In this document: piece by piece, positions 50,701 to 56,752 of the stretch | Numbering within the stretch: the stretch's first letter is position 1 | Layout of the letters: each line of letters begins with the position of its first letter | Assembly (NCBI GenBank): GCA_902776435.1 | Contig: CACYQB010000007.1 | Coordinates: 1-64,000, forward strand | Source of the DNA: an uncultured Bacteroidales bacterium | Lineage (GTDB): Bacteria > Bacteroidota > Bacteroidia > Bacteroidales > Muribaculaceae | Direction of reading: 5' to 3' | DNA length: 64,000 nt | Notes under the pieces: model-generated | Seen by the model: the letters and a program-made list of their open reading frames with translations, nothing else | Told to the model about the DNA's origin: nothing | Databases searched by the model: none | Translations under genes and position numbers: made by a program

Positions 50701-51968
50701 ACGTGGCCTATGGTGACGTATTTGCCAATCCCACCCCACGCCAGCTGGCCCGCTTGGTGACTGGCGAAACCGAGGACTCAGGTGACGAAACCATCACCCA
50801 CTTTGATTACACCGCCATCAATAACCTGCTGCAGGGCAACACGCTGGCTGCATTCCGCCGCGGCGAGTTCCAGCAGCTGGGCAACGTCCTGCTGACGGGT
50901 GCGACGGGTTATCTGGGAATCCATATCCTGCGAGACCTGATTGACTCCGATGCCAAGAGCATCTACTGTCTGGTGCGCGGCAAGACCATGGAAGCTGCTG
51001 AACGCCGACTGAAGTCCTTGTTGTTCTACTACTTCGACAACTCATTCAACAACCTGTTCGGCACCCGCCTGCACATCGTGCTGGGCGACGTGACAAGCGA
51101 CTTCGGCGAAGGACTGGAAGTGGACACCATCTTCAACTGCGCGGCCATCGTGAAGCACTTCAGCGAGGGCACCGAGATTGAGGATGTGAACATCGGTGGT
51201 GCACAACGCTGCGTGGACTACTGCGTCAAGAACGGTGCAAAACTCGTGCACATTTCCACCGCGAGCACCCGCGGCTTGTGGGCCGGCGAGATCAAGAGCG
51301 ACATCTTCACCGAGCAGAGCCTGTACATGGGCCAGTTCCTGGGCAACAAGTACATCTACTCCAAGTTCTTGGCCGAGCGGCTCATCCTCAATGCTGTCGC
51401 CCTGCATGGCTTGAACGCCAAGATCATGCGTGTGGGCAACCTGGCTGCACGCTCGACCGACGGTGAGTTCCAAGCCAACTTCCAGACCAACTCGTTCATG
51501 GGCCGTATCAAGGTCTTTAACATGTTAGGTGCCTGTCCGCACTCGATGCGCAACACGCAGGTGGAATTCTCGCCCATCAACGAGGTGGCCCATGCCATCG
51601 TGCTGCTGGCGAGCACTCCAAAGGAATGCTGCGTCTTCCATCCCTACAACATCCACGGCCAGTTCCTGGGCGACGTGCTCATGGGACTTACCACGGTGGG
51701 CAGCGGCGTGAAATTTGTCGAGCCTGAGGAATTCCAGCAGATTATGGACGAAGCCAAGAATGATCCCGAAAAGGCCCGCACGTTGTCGAGCCTGCTGGCT
51801 TATCAGGATATGGCTCACGGCCAGAAGACCGCCGACGTCAAGCGCGACAACGACTACACGACTCAGGTGCTCTACCGCCTCAACTTCAACTGGTCACCCA
51901 CCTCATGGGACTATGTGGAGCGCATGTTGACGGCTATCGGCTCCCTCGGATTCTTTGACATGTTATAA
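44712..51968 (+). CDS. dimodular NRPS with reductive release, C-A-T-C-A-T-R
   Basis: A 2418-residue cytosolic assembly line. C1 is at about 1-430 (HHIIADG near 127). A1 is at about 434-915 (LYTSGSTGVPKG near 580, NLYGPTETT near 710). T1 has Ser964 in the unusual YAGLTSIS. C2 is at about 1025-1450 (HHLVFDG near 1150), A2 at about 1460-1945 (IYTSGSTGRPKG near 1594, CYGPTETT near 1739), and T2 has Ser1981 in FELGGTSL. The C-terminal thioester reductase is at about 2058-2418 (LLTGATGYLGIHIL, and Y2214-x-x-x-K2218 in YIYSK). Two amino acids are joined and the chain is released by NAD(P)H reduction as an aldehyde or alcohol. A starter C domain suggests prior N-acylation. The ten-residue specificity readings, aligned by eye, are D-A-M-F-L-T-L-V-F-K and D-A-Q-S-C-A-C-V-A-K; no substrate is assigned. 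Confidence 0.93.
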   Translation: MKRSAPLTKSQFGIYVDCVGHTGEPYYNLPFIHIIDRSLDGERLLAAIETAFKAHPTLFTRIELNDDGEPMQSIDMENEPWTLAIEDVTDIEQEKARFMQPFDLNGGRLFNINLMRDSEHYYIFLDTHHIIADGTSLLVLLEDIDRAYHGEEIAPEEMTLMDLAEAEAKQRETPAFEEAKKWYAANFDCGDTFTQFMPDLEETERRKDNMLRTLSLDLSRVDEYCKQNGVFKSTLFTTAYAFLLAKFNNEQESLFNTVYNGRTDKRFARSIGMTVKTLPVYAKFTNETTVLELLRQGQDQMSGCREHELYSYADLMTDLKLQTNSIFAWHGTLFENATMGDKPMESVRLSYDTLDESLYMKVFLQDDKIHAEAEYNANEYSRDLIAQILESYEAVVEGFLTQGNLRDINIATATQVDLLDSFNPGELDYDDSQTIVSLFRQQVKATPDGIAAVYMDKQFTYAQVDEISDRIAAYIASKGLGAEDVVSVIIPRCEWMPIASLGALKAGCAYQPLDPSYPKERLNFMMQDASAKLLIADEELRPIVDEYQGEVLLTKDIMALPAAAAPQVDIKPDQLFILLYTSGSTGVPKGCQLTHRNLVAFCHWYHQMFELKPGDKLAAYASYGFDANMMDTYPALTCGATVYIVPEELRLDLIALNEYFEQNGITHSFMTTQVCFQFATSVENHSLKYLSTGGEKLASIAPPQGIKFFNLYGPTETTVFITYYQVEKKMKEIPIGKAPKNVRLYIVDPQGHRLPVGAAGELWAAGPQVSRGYLNRPEKTAEVFISNPFTTEEKYSRVYRTGDIVRFLPSGDIQFVGRRDGQVKIRGFRIELKEVESIIREFPGIKDATVQAFEEEGGGKFIAAYVVSDNPVDIDALNNFIMDEKPPYMVPAVTMQIDAIPLNQNQKVNKRALPKPEKKASAATEAVNVPMNVLEEELHQLVAEIVNNTEFGVTTVLGYAGLTSISAIKLAVQVNKRYGVTLDSKSLVKTGTIQSIENEILKQMLAGGASAAATPAEKPQEAKSSVPLSYAQTGVYFECLKNPASTIYNIPYMLSYPTGTDAQKLADVVKSAIEAHPEMSVHFTTQGDTIMQTLDDSVPVEVPIIEMSEEKLSAYKQEFVRPFNLQKAPLYRSEVIKTPAGIHLLFDVHHLVFDGGSADLFIRQINSALEGQAIEKETYSYMDFVSDQQQAEQTDTFKASQQFFAEKLQTCEGASEIPADLPKTDEQGWIGEAVCPADFDKLTAFCRQQEITPAHLFYAATAYVVSRYTNNRDVYLCTVSSGRSNLKIADTVGMFVNTLALGMSIDDVTVADFLKTACNTFDETLRHEDYPFARIATDYGFRPSIAYAYQVGVLSQYTVNGKPVGQEILELNVPKFKINIKIETKGVVVEYDDSIYSERVGQGLADSIVAVANRMMEQPQGRLRQLSIVSEGQEQELSQLRQTASAEAPFKFFHECIGHFAKTQPDQEALVACDAKFTYKEMDEVTTRIAAALQHRGVMARDRVALLLPRTSRLILALFGVLKSGAAYIPCDPEYPADRVKLILEDSEARYIITTADRMDTVPADKAINVEELIAANDEYQVPDITPEDLAYLIYTSGSTGRPKGVMLHHRGICNYLYGHPANVFANGVLTDATRILSVTTISFDAALQDIGTAYYNGKTLIVATEEQANNPLDLARLINEQHINMVSGTPSRWQTWLTSEDFGQAISQIKICRAGGEKFSDQLLEQMRSVTKARIFNCYGPTETTVASNNAELTHAEIVTVGKPQLGVTEFIVDADGNELPVGVVGELYIGGCGVAHGYNNLDEMTRERFVDYHGLRIYKSGDYAKWLPDGNVVILGRTDHQIKLRGLRIELGEIENVMLKVDGMKKVVIMIRKLGGKEHLCAYYTADREIAPDALKAEISKSLTQYMVPTAYLQLDEMPMTPNGKTDVKALPEPVLAISSAYEAPVNDTERTFCDIFADILQMDKVGATDNFFELGGTSLVVTRVIIEADKAGIHVAYGDVFANPTPRQLARLVTGETEDSGDETITHFDYTAINNLLQGNTLAAFRRGEFQQLGNVLLTGATGYLGIHILRDLIDSDAKSIYCLVRGKTMEAAERRLKSLLFYYFDNSFNNLFGTRLHIVLGDVTSDFGEGLEVDTIFNCAAIVKHFSEGTEIEDVNIGGAQRCVDYCVKNGAKLVHISTASTRGLWAGEIKSDIFTEQSLYMGQFLGNKYIYSKFLAERLILNAVALHGLNAKIMRVGNLAARSTDGEFQANFQTNSFMGRIKVFNMLGACPHSMRNTQVEFSPINEVAHAIVLLASTPKECCVFHPYNIHGQFLGDVLMGLTTVGSGVKFVEPEEFQQIMDEAKNDPEKARTLSSLLAYQDMAHGQKTADVKRDNDYTTQVLYRLNFNWSPTSWDYVERMLTAIGSLGFFDML

Positions 51969-53308
51969 TGATGGATAAGCGACTGCAAGACGGTGACATC
52001 ACCGCTCAATTCTACCGCTACCTGTGGGCTTATATCCTGGTGGCTCTCTCGGGTTGCCTGGGCACTGTGGTCGATGGTATTATCGTTGGTAACCTCATCA
52101 GCGAGGACGGCGTGAGCGCCATCAACCTGTCCAGGCCCATCACCCAGTTCATCTTCACCCTGCACCTGCTCATCAATGCGGGTGCAGGCATGCTGGTGGC
52201 CTATGCCTTGGGCAAGAAGCAAATTGACGAAGCACGGCGCTATTTCACCCGTGCGTTGATGCTCAGCGTTGGCCTAGGCCTCCTGCTGACCATCATCGGC
52301 GGACTGTTGTTTCCCGACCAGACATCGCGAATGCTGTGTGACAACATGCAGATTCTCCCCCTGGCACGAGACTACATGCAGGTGTTGCTCATCGGTAACA
52401 CGGCCTACATCCTCATGTGGGGACTATCGACTATGGTGGGTGTTGACGGCAGCCCGCGGCTTGTTTCGCTGGCTGTCATCGTCGACAATGTGGTCAATCT
52501 GGTGCTCGACATCGTCTTCATTCAGGTATTCGGTTGGGGCATTGCCGGTTCATCGGCTGCAACAGTGGTCGGGCACCTCGTGGGCATTGGCATCCTGCTT
52601 TGCCACTGGCGCAAGCCCGAAAACCGCCGTCTCCAGCTCACTATGACCTTCGATGGATTGCTCCCCTCGTGGGGCAAAATCTTCTCACAAGGCGCTCCGC
52701 TGGCGTTAGCCTCGATCTGCTTGACACTGCTCCTGCTCAGCGCCAACAAGATTGTCCTATCCACCACTGGCCGTACGGGTATCTTTGTGTTTGCCCTGTG
52801 CATGAACCTGCTGCAGGTCTATAACCTGTTCCTGTCAGGCACGTGCCAGACATTACAGTCCTTAGGGGCCATACAAGTGGGCAAGGGCGACAACGCGAGT
52901 GTGCGCTCGGTTATTAAGCGGGGCTTCAGGTTTATCACCTCGGCGATGGTCATCACCTGCCTGCTGGTGTTGATTTTCCCCGAAGGCATCGCACGTCTGT
53001 TCGGCTGCGATGAGCCCGAGATGATAGCCCAAAGCAATCAAGCCCTGCGCGTGTTTGCGTTGAGTTTCATACCCTTCTGCTACATCTATGTGCTGATGAT
53101 TGTGTACAAGCTCTACAGCCACCACCGCATGGCCTTGTTCATCTCGTTTGCCCTGTCTCTTACGGTCATTCCCGTGCTGTGGTTCATGGCAAAGTATATG
53201 CCGCAATACATCTGGCACAGTTACCTGATTGCCTACATCATTGAGGCTGCAGTTATCTTTGCCTTGCACAAGGGCCGCCACATCCAGTTTGAGCTGAACC
53301 GCCAGTGA
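51968..53308 (+). CDS. MATE-family efflux transporter
   Basis: A 446-residue polytopic membrane protein with about twelve hydrophobic helices in two halves. Typical MATE features are VALSGCLGTVVDGIIVGNLI, INLSRPITQF, MWGLSTMVGVDGSPR, VDNVVNLVLDIVFI and GAIQVGKGDNASVRSVI. Its ATG shares one base with the NRPS stop (ATAATG), so translation is coupled. The most likely job is export of the NRPS product across the inner membrane, driven by Na+ or H+; this rests on context. Confidence 0.9.
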   Translation: MMDKRLQDGDITAQFYRYLWAYILVALSGCLGTVVDGIIVGNLISEDGVSAINLSRPITQFIFTLHLLINAGAGMLVAYALGKKQIDEARRYFTRALMLSVGLGLLLTIIGGLLFPDQTSRMLCDNMQILPLARDYMQVLLIGNTAYILMWGLSTMVGVDGSPRLVSLAVIVDNVVNLVLDIVFIQVFGWGIAGSSAATVVGHLVGIGILLCHWRKPENRRLQLTMTFDGLLPSWGKIFSQGAPLALASICLTLLLLSANKIVLSTTGRTGIFVFALCMNLLQVYNLFLSGTCQTLQSLGAIQVGKGDNASVRSVIKRGFRFITSAMVITCLLVLIFPEGIARLFGCDEPEMIAQSNQALRVFALSFIPFCYIYVLMIVYKLYSHHRMALFISFALSLTVIPVLWFMAKYMPQYIWHSYLIAYIIEAAVIFALHKGRHIQFELNRQ

Positions 53309-53877
53309 TTTACCTGGATGACCATATTTGGGATTTTGACCTGCAACAAGCCTTAGCCAAGGTCAGCCCGCAGCGACGCGAATACGCCCTGCGTTACCGC
53401 CTGGAACGCGACCAGCGCCTCAGTGTAGCAGCCTACAGGCTTCTGCAGCGCGCCCTGCTGGCAGAATATGGCATCGAAGTGGCGCCACAGTTCCATTATG
53501 ATGAAAATGGCAAGCCACAACTGGCTGGATATCATGACGTACATTTCTCACTGAGCCACTGCCGCGAGGCGGTGGCTTGTGTCGTGAGCGCCCAACCTGT
53601 GGGTATTGACATCGAGACCATTGACCACTACAGCGAGGAGGTAGCCGCCCGCGTGATGAGTGAGGACGAGATGCGCGAGATTCTCACATCACCCCACCCC
53701 GCCGAGGCCTTTACCCGCCTGTGGACGATGAAGGAAAGCCTGTACAAACTCACGGGCAGCGACAACAATGGCGACATCTGTCTCATGCTTGACAAGATGC
53801 CGCCAGTCTCTTTTGAAACAATAGTACGTCCCTACGGTGTCTGCACCGTCTGCCGCTACAAGGCTGTTATTTCTTGA
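53305..53877 (+). CDS. Sfp-type 4'-phosphopantetheinyl transferase
   Basis: A 190-residue enzyme that loads phosphopantetheine from CoA onto the carrier-protein Ser residues of the NRPS. It has the family markers FSLSHCREAVACVV, GIDIETIDHY (Mg2+ site) and WTMKESLYKLTG. It starts with GTG at 53305, overlapping the MATE stop by 4 nt (GTGA), which indicates coupling. It is shorter than Sfp itself (about 224) but of usual size for Bacteroidota. Its 3' end overlaps the convergent VanX-like gene by 11 nt. It is the last gene of the operon. Confidence 0.93.
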   Translation: MIYLDDHIWDFDLQQALAKVSPQRREYALRYRLERDQRLSVAAYRLLQRALLAEYGIEVAPQFHYDENGKPQLAGYHDVHFSLSHCREAVACVVSAQPVGIDIETIDHYSEEVAARVMSEDEMREILTSPHPAEAFTRLWTMKESLYKLTGSDNNGDICLMLDKMPPVSFETIVRPYGVCTVCRYKAVIS

Positions 53878-54634
53878 GCGTCTTGACAGGGAAGTTGAAA
53901 TAAGTGTCGGGATAAGGCTCGTTCTTGAGGGTGAAGTGCCACCACTCGTTGTCCAGCGGCTTGAAACCGTGGCGCATCATCGCGGTGCGCAGTACCATGC
54001 GGTTGTAGAACTGCTCACTGGTAAATGTGGGCACCGTCTGCTCGAATTCCAGCGTCTCGGGATCACCGCCGCCGTAGTCGGGATGGCTCTCGATACCGAA
54101 CCAGTCGAACGTGCCGCCCATATCGACCTCCTTGCCAGTCTTCATGTCAAGGATGGTCAAATCGACCGTTGAGCCACGCGAGTGGCCGCTCTTGGTGGCG
54201 ACATACTCGCCGTCAAACACTTCCTTCTTGGTCAAGCGGGGATAGAAATAAGCCTTGGTAATGGTGTCGCCTAGGTCCTGAGACCAGCGCATGAAGTGAT
54301 CCACACCACGCTGCGGACGATAGGCGTCGTAGATCTTGATGCAGTAGCCATGATGCTTCAGGTCATCGCTGACGGCACGCAGGCTATCGGCAGCCTCGCG
54401 TGTCATCAGCGCCACAGGCTCCTCATAGCCGTCAATCCTCGCGCCCACAAAGTTATAGGTGCTGAAATACCTGATTTCCAAAATCACATCGGGCACTACA
54501 TCGGTAATGTTGACAAAACCGCTGGAATCCATCGTCGGATCCTTAACTTGTGCCATCTGCTGGGCACTCTTGCAGCTCGTGAACAGGCCAGCCATGAGCA
54601 GCAGGGCTGCGGCAAACATCTTTGCGTATTTCAT
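53867..54634 (-). CDS. vanX: D-Ala-D-Ala dipeptidase, VanX/M15D-like lipoprotein
   Basis: A 255-residue zinc peptidase with a lipoprotein signal (LMAGLFTSCKSAQQ, Cys about residue 21). VanX signatures are YNFVGARIDGYEE, IYDAYRPQRGVDHF, SGHSRGSTVDLTILD (Zn ligands His and Asp) and DNEWWHFTL (catalytic Glu and His ligand). It would hydrolyse D-Ala-D-Ala or related dipeptides in the periplasm; in Bacteroidota such enzymes usually serve peptidoglycan turnover rather than glycopeptide resistance. It is convergent with the PPTase gene and has its own promoter. Confidence 0.93.
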   Translation of the reverse strand: MKYAKMFAAALLLMAGLFTSCKSAQQMAQVKDPTMDSSGFVNITDVVPDVILEIRYFSTYNFVGARIDGYEEPVALMTREAADSLRAVSDDLKHHGYCIKIYDAYRPQRGVDHFMRWSQDLGDTITKAYFYPRLTKKEVFDGEYVATKSGHSRGSTVDLTILDMKTGKEVDMGGTFDWFGIESHPDYGGGDPETLEFEQTVPTFTSEQFYNRMVLRTAMMRHGFKPLDNEWWHFTLKNEPYPDTYFNFPVKTLKK

Positions 54635-54663
54635 CTTATTTCTCTTTTAATTAAACATTTCCG

Positions 54664-54671
54664 CAAAGGTA
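54664..54671 (-). promoter_or_regulatory. -7 box of the VanX-like gene
   Basis: On the - strand TACCTTTG, a strong TAnnTTTG match, lies about 30 nt before the ATG at 54634. Confidence 0.6.
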
Positions 54672-54690
54672 CAATAAAGTTTTCAAATAT

Positions 54691-54716
54691 TAAAAGGCCG
54701 TGACAGAGTCACGGCA
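54691..54716 (-). terminator. terminator of the 59-residue protein gene
   Basis: GCCGTGAC (54697-54704) pairs with GTCACGGC (54708-54715) around AGA, with CCTTTTAATA following on the - strand. It lies just past the stop at 54741. Confidence 0.8.
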
Positions 54717-54740
54717 CAGATGGACCGCCAAACAAACCGA

Positions 54741-54920
54741 CTAGTCCACATCGTTGCCCTTGTGCTTGGCCTTACGGGTATAGGTTTTCTTGGAGCGGTG
54801 GATGCGGTTGGTCGAGTGGAAGCCAGGTCCGAAGACCTCCTGCTGGCCTTCTCGGTTGCCACGACGCATCGCCTTGATGACATCATCCAACCTTGATTTC
54901 TCCTTCTTATTCTTCTTCAT
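54741..54920 (-). CDS. small basic conserved hypothetical protein
   Basis: A 59-residue, strongly basic protein: KKNKKEKSRLDDVIKAMRRG, then NREGQQEVFGPGFHSTNRI and HRSKKTYTRKAKHKGNDVD. It looks like a small Lys/Arg-rich family that I believe is common in Bacteroidales; the function is unknown. The charge suggests nucleic-acid or ribosome binding, which is only a guess. A purine-rich AGGGGAGAGG lies 8 nt before the ATG, and a clean terminator follows the stop, which supports a real gene. It lies downstream of the macro-like gene on the same strand, separated by a heptamer array. Confidence 0.75.
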   Translation of the reverse strand: MKKNKKEKSRLDDVIKAMRRGNREGQQEVFGPGFHSTNRIHRSKKTYTRKAKHKGNDVD

Positions 54921-54940
54921 ACATGTACCTCTCCCCTCTT

Positions 54941-54990
54941 TTTATCTTTTATCTTTTATCTCTTATCTTTTATCTCTTATCTCTTATCTT
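54941..54990 (-). repeat. GATAAGA/GATAAAA heptamer array
   Basis: On the - strand tandem GATAAGA and GATAAAA units fill the gap between the macro-like gene stop and the small basic gene. The same unit forms the left arm of the element at 13709-13885, there on the + strand. Confidence 0.6.
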
Positions 54991-55383
54991 CTATCTGTTT
55001 ATCTCCTTGACGAAGTCCCTAGGCAGGATGATGTTCTCGTCATCGATGGCGTCGGCAAACAAGGGAGCAATCTCCTCGACGGTGAAGCCGGCAATGCCGC
55101 AGCCGATGGGGGTGACGAGAAATTTCAACTCATTGTGTTCACGGGCAAAAGCGATAAACTCGTCCACATAGGGCTTGATCACGTCCACGCCACCGTGCAT
55201 CGTGGGGATGGCATAACTCTGCCCTTGCAAACCAACGCCTTGACCCCAAACAGCGCCAAACTTATCCACCGCGACACGTGCCGCACCGCCAGCATGAAAT
55301 CCGCCCAGATTGCTGCCAAAGACAAATACCTCGTTCTCTTTCAACTCCTTAATCCACCCAGGTGTAAATTCTCTGTTATACAT
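54991..55383 (-). CDS. macro-like protein resembling the A1S_2505 phage-related family
   Basis: A 130-residue protein with VFVFGSNLGGFHAGGAARVA, GQGVGLQGQSYAIPTMHGGV and FLVTPIGCGIAGFTVEEIA. This pattern (GSN-x-x-G-x-HGAGAA, then a GIG-type loop) resembles the A1S_2505-type, macro-domain-related proteins found in phages and bacterial genomes. Binding or processing of ADP-ribose-like ligands is possible, but no activity can be asserted. It is the upstream partner of the small basic gene on the - strand. Confidence 0.65.
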   Translation of the reverse strand: MYNREFTPGWIKELKENEVFVFGSNLGGFHAGGAARVAVDKFGAVWGQGVGLQGQSYAIPTMHGGVDVIKPYVDEFIAFAREHNELKFLVTPIGCGIAGFTVEEIAPLFADAIDDENIILPRDFVKEINR

Positions 55384-55536
55384 ATCTTTTCTACATTATT
55401 AATTAAAGAAATGCTCTGCAACAACCATGCCAAGCGTCCCACCCTGCCAAAATAAAAATCAAACGGGCCTTAAGCATATGAGATAAAAGCTTTTAGGTTT
55501 TAAGTTTTGGCTTAAGGGTCATTCTATTATGAAAGG

Positions 55537-55612
55537 AGGGCGGATGCCGTGGTGGCGCCCGCCCTGCTTTGGTTTTTCAACGCCCCCTGACCCCCTCTAA
55601 TCTTAGAGGGGG
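55537..55612 (-). terminator. double hairpin ending the butyrate operon
   Basis: Directly after the etfA stop, on the - strand, CCCCCTCT and AGAGGGGG (55591-55612) form a tight hairpin. AGGGCGG (55537-55543) and CCGCCCT (55559-55565) form a second, followed by CCTTTC. The second loop contains GGCATCCGC (- strand). The rest of the gap to 55383 shows an AGCTTTTAGGTTTTAAG low-complexity arm and no gene. Confidence 0.7.
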
Positions 55613-55632
55613 AATCCTGTGAGGGGTGTAGT

Positions 55633-56649
55633 TTACTTCTCGAGTTCCTTCTTGATGCGCTCGGTGAGCATGGGAACGATCTTGTGGAGGTCACCAACGA
55701 TGCCCAGGTCTGCCACGCTGAAGATGGGGGCAAACTTGTCCTTGTTGATGGCGATGATGAAGTCGCTCTCCTCCATACCGGCGAGGTGCTGGATGGCACC
55801 ACTGATACCGCAAGCCATGTAGAGGTTGGGACGAACGGTCTTACCGGTCTGACCTACCTGGCACTCATGAGGCATCACGCCGTTATCAACCATGGCACGT
55901 GACGAAGCCACCTGTCCGCCAAGGACGTTGGCGAGGGCCTGCAGCTTGTCGAAGCCTTCCTTGTCATGCACACCACGTCCACCGCTGACGAGGATCTTGG
56001 CCTCGCTGATGTCGGCCATCTGCTTGTCGGCTTGGATGAACTTAACGAGTTTCACCTTGAACTTGCTGGTGTCGAACTTGGGCGTGAACTCGGTCACGAT
56101 GCCCTGACGGCCAGCCTGGCGCTGCATCTTCTGCATCACACCGGGGCGCACAGTTGACATCTGAGGACGGTTATTCGGGCAGATGATGGTTGCCATCAGG
56201 TTACCACCAAATGCGGGACGCGTCATGCGGAATTCGGGCTCGTTGTTGGCATCGGGCTCAATTTCGAGCTTGGTGCAGTCAGCAGTCAGACCAGTCTTGA
56301 GGCGCGAAGCGATACGGGGAGCCAGGTCACGGCCAATGGTGGTAGCACCATAGAGCACGATGCTGGGCTTGCGGTCCAGGATGATCTGGCCAACGGCCTG
56401 TGAATACTGCTCACTGAGGAACTCCTTCAACTCGGGGGTATCAACCACGATTACCTCGTCGGCACCCTGCTCGATAAGCATCTGTGCCTGGTCCTTGATA
56501 CCTTCACCCAGAAGCATGGCCACCACCTTCTCACCGAGGGCGTCGGCCAGGTCACGGGCCTTACCTAAAAGCTCGAGAGCAACGGGTTGAATAACTCCAT
56601 AACGCTGCTCAGCAAAAACGAATACGTTCTTATAATCTTTCTTATCCAT
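55633..56649 (-). CDS. etfA: electron transfer flavoprotein, alpha subunit
   Basis: A 338-residue FAD-binding subunit. The C-terminal FAD motif is clear: RPNLYMACGISGAIQHLAGM, then DFIIAINKDKFAPIFSVADLG and GDLHKIVPML. The N-terminal half shows VFVFAEQRYGVIQPVALELL and VLYGATTIGRDLAPRIASRL. Together with EtfB it carries electrons between the acyl-CoA dehydrogenase encoded upstream and the respiratory or ferredoxin pool. It is the last gene of the - strand butyrate operon. Confidence 0.95.
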   Translation of the reverse strand: MDKKDYKNVFVFAEQRYGVIQPVALELLGKARDLADALGEKVVAMLLGEGIKDQAQMLIEQGADEVIVVDTPELKEFLSEQYSQAVGQIILDRKPSIVLYGATTIGRDLAPRIASRLKTGLTADCTKLEIEPDANNEPEFRMTRPAFGGNLMATIICPNNRPQMSTVRPGVMQKMQRQAGRQGIVTEFTPKFDTSKFKVKLVKFIQADKQMADISEAKILVSGGRGVHDKEGFDKLQALANVLGGQVASSRAMVDNGVMPHECQVGQTGKTVRPNLYMACGISGAIQHLAGMEESDFIIAINKDKFAPIFSVADLGIVGDLHKIVPMLTERIKKELEK

Positions 56650-56657
56650 AATATTCA

Positions 56658-56748
56658 GTTTTTTAGTTTTTAGTCCTTAGCTTCTAGTCCTTAGCTAGCA
56701 TCCGGCAGAGGCAGACAACTAATAACTGCGGACTAAGGACTAACAACT
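56658..56748. repeat. inverted GGACTAA arms between etfB and etfA
   Basis: TTTTTAGTCCTTAGCTTCTAG on the left faces GCGGACTAAGGACTAACAAC on the right around a centre with GCATCCGGCAGAGG. It has the same arms as 5503-5545, arranged as an inverted repeat, with another core. Confidence 0.55.
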
Positions 56749-56752
56749 CCTT

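Noticed and set aside
53867..54634. Vancomycin-resistance gene
   Set aside because: The VanX-like protein has no vanH/vanA neighbours and is an exported lipoprotein, which fits peptidoglycan turnover better.
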